A stretch of DNA of 8,873 nt from Deltaproteobacteria bacterium. GTDB lineage: Bacteria; Myxococcota_A; UBA9160; JAFDET01. The position numbers and the translations under genes are program-made. Positions 5,219-8,873 of this stretch are shown here, in pieces. A model generated the notes under the pieces. That model was not told where the DNA came from, ran no database searches, and saw only the letters and a program-made list of their open reading frames with translations. Where the stretch lies: assembly GCA_019310195.1 (NCBI GenBank), contig JAFDET010000200.1, forward strand, positions 1-8,873, written 5' to 3'. Every line of letters begins with the position of its first letter. The stretch's first letter is position 1.

Positions 5219-7238
5219 GTGTCTTTCGTGCGATGGACCTCGTGGCCCCAGATCCGCCGAGCCCTGCGGTCGGGCGTGCTGGCCTGCACGTTGCTGGGAG
5301 TCGCCGCGAGCGCCGCCGCCGAGCCGGTGGTGGCGTGGATCGACGAGGCCTACCCGCCGCACCAGTTCGTGGATTCCCGCGGCGAGCCGGCGGGCTTCGA
5401 CGTGGACCTGCTGCGCGCCGTAGCCGAGGCCGAGGGACTCGAGCTCGAGCTGCGCACCGCGCCCTGGGCCGAGATTCTGAAGCGACTCGAGGCCGGGCGC
5501 ATCGACGTAAATCCGGGCGTGTTCCGTTCCGCCGAGCGCGAGCGCCGACTCGATTTCAGTGTCGACACGGCGCCCGCGCACTACGCGATCTTCGTACGCG
5601 ACGACGCGGGTATCGCCTCGCGCGACGGCCTGCAGGGCAAGCGCGTCCTGGTGAACCGCGGCGGATACCACGAGGAGCGGATCCGAGCCGAGCAGATCCC
5701 GGTGGAGCCGGTGGAGGCCGACAACGCCGAGCAGGCCATCCTGCGCCTCGCGGCGGGTGAAGCCGACGCCGCCGTGGTGCTCAACACGGCCGCGCTCTAC
5801 TTCATCCGCATCCACGACATCCGCAACGTGCGCAGCCTGCCCGACCCGCTGGAGGGGTTGGAGCTGCGCTTCGCGGTGCCCGCGGGACGCGAAGCGCTGC
5901 TGCTGCGCCTGAACGACGGGCTGGCCCGGGTGCGGGCCAGCGGCGCCTACGACGCCCTCTACGACCGCTGGTTCGGGGTGCTGAAGCCGCCCGGCGTTCC
6001 CGTCGGCCACGTGCTGTGGGTGCTGGGTGCGAGTCTCCTGGCCCTGGCCGTGCTGGGCGGCGGCTCCGCCCTGTGGTCGCGCTCGCTGCAACGCGAGGTG
6101 GAGCGCCGCACGCGCGAGCTGCTGGACACCGACGCGCGCCTGCGCGCCACCCTGGCGGCCGCGCGAGACGTGGGCTTCGTGGTCGCCGAGGCGCCGGGCG
6201 ACGGCGCGCGCATCCTCGAGTTCAGCGAGGGCGCGGAGCGCCTCTTCGGTTACGCGCGCGACGAGGTGCTGGGCCGACCCGCCGGCATCCTGCGCAGCTC
6301 CGGCGACGTGGAGCTCCACGGCGACTCGCTGGGATCGATGGATCCGGAAGGCCGGCGCAGCCGCGAAACCGAGCTGCTGCGCAAGACCGACGAGCTCTTC
6401 TCGGCCTTCGTGGTCACCACCCGCCTGCCCGGCGACGACGATCAGGGCGCGCGTCTGCTCTACGTACTGTTCGACCTGACCGAGCGGCGCGTCGCCGAAG
6501 AGGCCCAGCAGCGCCTGCGCGAACGCCTGCGCAAGACCGAGACCATGCACGCCCTGGGCCGCCTGGCCGGCGGCATCGCCCACGACTTCAACAACATCCT
6601 GACGGCAATGCTTGGCAACGCAGAGCTGCTGAGCAAGGACCTGGAGCCCGGCAGCGAGCCGGCGCAGCGGGTGGACGAGATCGGAGAGGCGGGTCGCGCC
6701 GCCGCCGATCTGGTGCGCCAGCTCCTCGACTTCGCGCGTCGCCGGCCCTCGTCCCCGCAACCCACGACCTGGAACCAGGCCCTGGACGGCGTGCAAGCTC
6801 TCTTGGCCCGGTTGCTTCCCGTCAACATCCGCTTCGAGGTGCGGCCGGTCCAGGAGGCCTGGCTCTTCAAGATGGATCCCTCCCAGGCTCAGCAGGTGGT
6901 CATGAACCTGGTCCTCAACGCGCGCGACGCCATCGAGGGCGCCGGGCGCATCGAGCTGCGCACCGAGAACCGGGTGGTGGACGGCCGCCCCATGGCCGTG
7001 CTGTGCGTTGCGCGACGACGGAGCCGGCATGGACGCCACCACCCTGGAGCACATCTTCGAGCCGTTCTTCAGCACGCGTTCGCACGAGCGCGGCACGGGC
7101 CTCGGCCTGGCCACCGTCCACTCCATCACCGAGAGCTGCGGCGGCGGCATCGAGGTGGAGAGCACGCCGGGCCAAGGCACCACCTTCCGCGTCTCGGTCC
7201 CGCGCCTGGAGCTGCGCGAGCCCCGCCGCGACGGATAG
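5219..7238 (+). CDS. Sensor histidine kinase: SBP_bac_3 - TM - PAS - HisKA - HATPase, single-base frame break
   Basis: From GTG 5219 the corrected product is 672 residues. Signal peptide about 1-34 (...LLGVAASAAA|EP). Periplasmic solute-binding domain about 35-255, starting VVAWIDEAYPPHQF. One TM helix about 263-286 (HVLWVLGASLLALAVLGGG). Short coiled coil, then PAS domain about 309-424 (FGYARDEVLGRP to LFDLTERR). HisKA with His455 in GGIAHDFNNIL. ATP-binding domain with N-box MNLVLNARDAI (Asn567), G1 RDDGAGM, F-box IFEPFFSTR and G2 GTGLGLA. Between LCV and RDDGAGM one extra base, probably a T at 7008-7009, shifts the frame. As written, the protein loses its G1, F and G2 boxes. There is no receiver domain, and no response regulator in the window. 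The layout resembles the Venus-flytrap input of EvgS/BvgS kinases. In the binding domain, Arg107 (SAER) fits the carboxylate-binding Arg of amino-acid receptors. The amine-binding Asp appears to be Asn189 (VVLNTAAL), so the ligand may not be a standard amino acid. Confidence 0.88.
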
Positions 7239-7264
7239 GGCGATCCTTCCAGCCAGCGCCGGGA

Positions 7265-7270
7265 TACAAT
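7265..7270 (+). promoter_or_regulatory. Possible -10 element (TACAAT) upstream of the PDZ/GAF sensor gene
   Basis: TACAAT differs from the sigma-70 -10 consensus at one base and stands out in this GC-rich DNA. No good -35 hexamer is seen 16-18 bases upstream. A transcript starting about 7 bases downstream would leave a leader of roughly 40 bases before the TTG at 7320. It overlaps the ATG at 7269, which argues against that ATG as the start. Confidence 0.3.
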
Positions 7271-7305
7271 GTGTAGGACTTGGCTCCGCCAGGTCGGCAG
7301 GCGCC

Positions 7306-7311
7306 GGGAGG
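7306..7311 (+). promoter_or_regulatory. Ribosome binding site supporting a TTG start at 7320
   Basis: GGGAGG followed by eight bases and TTG at 7320-7322 is the best translation signal for this gene. The in-frame ATG at 7269 has no comparable sequence before it and would add 17 Arg-rich residues in front of the first TM helix. Choosing the TTG gives MSRLTPLDRVLVLILVPIWV as the N-terminus. Confidence 0.55.
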
Positions 7312-7319
7312 TCGCCCGC

Positions 7320-8873
7320 TTGAGCCGCCTAACCCCGCTCGACAGGGTGCTGGTCCTGATCCTGGTGCCGATCTGGGTCGTGTGCTTTGCCCTCGGCGTG
7401 AGGACGCAGGTCCGGGGCGGGGGATACACCGTCGGCCTGGGGCTGTCGGTCGAGGACGCCGACCACTACCCCGAGCTCACGGGCGAGTTCTCCCGCCTCC
7501 TGCATCGGTCGGACCCGCTCGCGGAGGCCGGCCTGCGTGCGGGCGACCGCCTGGTCCGCCTGGGCGACACGGACCTCCGCGGCGTCGGCACCCTCGGCTT
7601 GGTCACACGAACCGTGGATGAGACGAGGGGAGATCTCAGCGTCCCGCTGGTCTTCGAGAGAGACGGTGAGCGGTTCGAGACCGCGCTCGCGGTACCCCCC
7701 GTGTTCTTCATCCGACCCATCGTGGCCACTTCGTTCGCCCTGGCCCTGTCGGCACTGTTCCTTCTCCTGCGCGGGCGGCCGACACCCACGGTGCGCGCCT
7801 ACTTCTATCTCGCGATCTGCTGGGCCATCCCGAACGCCAACTTCGCCGGAAGCGGGCGAGAGCTGTACGCGTGGTACGGAACGTTCATCGCTGCCGGATT
7901 CGTGATGATTCCGTTGGCCTTCCGCTTCGCGTTCCGCTTCCCGGACGACCGCGTGCCCGAGGGCCGCTGGCATCGGATCTGGCCGTGGTTCTTCGCCGCC
8001 CAAGGGGTGTTCGCGCCCTTCCTGTTCTCGAGGTGGATGAAGATCGGAGAGACGCTCTGGATGGCAGTCGTGGCCCTGGGCGTTGCCACGATCCTCGCCG
8101 TCTCCACGCAGAAGTACCGGAGCTCCGGACAGGTCGCGCGCCGACAGATGAAGTGGGTCGTGTTTGGCACGTACTGCGCCGTGGTTCCGATGGCGATCGC
8201 CGCCGGCGTGTCGGTCTTCGATCCCGGTCTTGGCTGGCTGTTCTTCGCCAGCTTCTGGATCGTGCCGCTGCTTCCCCTCTCTCTCGTCATTTCGGTTCTG
8301 CGCTTCAACCTGTTCGACATCGACCGTCTGCTGAGCGCCGCGGCTTCCTACAATGTGCTCGCCGTAGTGCTGGGCGCCGGGGCTCTCATCGTGGTGCCTC
8401 GCATCGCCGAGGCGGCCTCCGGCCTGGTCGGAATCGACCCGGGCACGGGGCAGGTCGCCCTCTCGCTGATGCTGGCCGCGGTCGCGATCCCGGCCCACCA
8501 GCGGCTTCGCCCCCAGATCGACCGCGTGTTCTTCAAGGAACGCTACGCCCTCGATCACGGCATCGCCGAGCTGCTGCCAACTGTGCCGACATAAGGGAGC
8601 TGACCGAGCGCGCAGGCGACGGGCTCCAACGTCTGCTCCGGCCGGAAGCCTGCGTCGTCTACGCCGCCGCGGAACAGAGCTACGCCCCGGTCTTCGCCGA
8701 GGGTCGGGCGGTACCGCCGGCCTTCGAAGCGGACAGCCCCCTCATCGGTACGCTGCGTGGGCGCCACGCACCGCTCTCCCTCAGCGACGCCGGACGGCGG
8801 CCCGACGAGGCCCCGCTCGGGCCGTTCGACCGCGCGGCGCTGGAGACGCTCGGCGCCGAGGTCGTGGTGCCCG
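7320..8873 (+). CDS. Membrane sensor protein: TM - PDZ-like - multi-TM - GAF, frame break and 3'-truncated
   Basis: From the TTG start: TM1 about residues 10-27. A PDZ-like extracytoplasmic domain follows, about 40-123, with SDPLAEAGLRAGDRLVRLGD as in PDZ modules of signalling and protease proteins. Then come roughly seven TM helices between about 128 and 330. Two more hydrophobic helices flank the linker LRFNLFDIDRLLSAAASYNV and end at LRPQIDRVFFKERYALDHG. Near 8574-8579 one base seems missing. The first frame stops at a TAA (8592-8594), while the next frame runs open from NCADIRELTERAGDGLQRLL to the window end. It shows GAF-like sequence (RPEACVVYA, PFDRAALETLGAEVVVP). The parts join naturally at ...GIAELL-(x)-NCADIREL. 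In proteins of this layout known to me, the GAF is followed by an output domain such as a kinase, cyclase or phosphatase. That part is outside the window, so the output is unknown. Function is inferred from architecture only. Confidence 0.7.

Noticed and set aside
3913..5289. A 458-codon minus-strand open frame overlapping the dipeptidase in another frame
   Set aside because: It is Arg/Pro/Gly-rich out-of-frame translation. The overlapping frame has all the M19 zinc ligands and a signal peptide.
7269..7271. ATG as the start of the PDZ/GAF sensor gene
   Set aside because: It overlaps a TACAAT element and lacks a ribosome binding site, while TTG at 7320 has GGGAGG at good spacing. It is not fully excluded.
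7256..7309. Nine-base direct repeat GCGCCGGGA at 7256-7264 and 7301-7309
   Set aside because: Short GC-rich repeats of this size are expected by chance in this composition, and the second copy runs into the ribosome binding site.
5030..7429. A 799-codon open frame on the minus strand opposite the sensor kinase
   Set aside because: It mirrors the kinase codons in very GC-rich DNA. The translation is low-complexity and rich in Gln, His, Arg and Ala with no recognisable domain, while the plus strand encodes a full multi-domain kinase.
1..8873. Mobile elements, CRISPR arrays, tRNA/rRNA genes, toxin-antitoxin or phage genes
   Set aside because: None seen: no transposase or integrase motifs, no regularly spaced repeats, no terminal inverted repeats, and no cloverleaf-like sequence in the short gaps.

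Overview
The window is a densely coding, very GC-rich bacterial segment. Codons end mostly in G or C, and GTG/TTG starts outnumber ATG. Two products carry export signals, and there is a periplasmic-type solute-binding sensor kinase. Together with duplicated acyl-CoA dehydrogenases and a large multi-pass GAF sensor, this suggests a Gram-negative of the Myxococcota/'Deltaproteobacteria' type. The taxonomic call is inference only. No mobile element, CRISPR array, tRNA or rRNA is visible, and no gap between genes exceeds about 81 bp.

Layout: (1) 1-708, plus strand: the 3' part of a sulfotransferase gene. (2) 698-5138, minus strand: five genes in one direction, read as membrane dipeptidase (M19), catalytic-type acyl-CoA dehydrogenase, partner acyl-CoA dehydrogenase lacking a catalytic Glu, VOC (glyoxalase/epimerase-fold) protein and SRPBCC/polyketide-cyclase-like protein. 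The last four are separated by only 2-9 bp and look translationally coupled. The dipeptidase is 56 bp upstream. (3) 5139-5218: an 80-bp divergent promoter region with a strong imperfect inverted repeat. (4) 5219-7238, plus strand: a sensor histidine kinase with the order signal peptide, SBP_bac_3 domain, TM, PAS, HisKA, HATPase. (5) 7320 to the window end, plus strand: a membrane sensor with a PDZ-like domain, a multi-TM block and a GAF domain, cut off by the window.

The two dehydrogenases resemble the alpha2beta2 enzymes of steroid and other bulky acyl-CoA degradation, in which one subunit supplies the catalytic Glu and the other does not. With the VOC and SRPBCC proteins they suggest a catabolic unit for an unusual acyl-CoA. 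The dipeptidase sits head-to-head with a sensor kinase whose input domain is of the amino-acid-binding type, so a sense-and-digest link is possible but unproven.

Four genes (SRPBCC, VOC, kinase, GAF sensor) each need a single-base frame correction to give a normal family protein. The conserved protein continues immediately in another frame each time. Uncorrected sequencing or assembly errors seem likelier than four independent young pseudogenes, but only reads can decide. No clearly unprecedented system was seen. The best leads are the split-function dehydrogenase pair, the divergent dipeptidase/sensor pair and the PDZ-multi-TM-GAF sensor.
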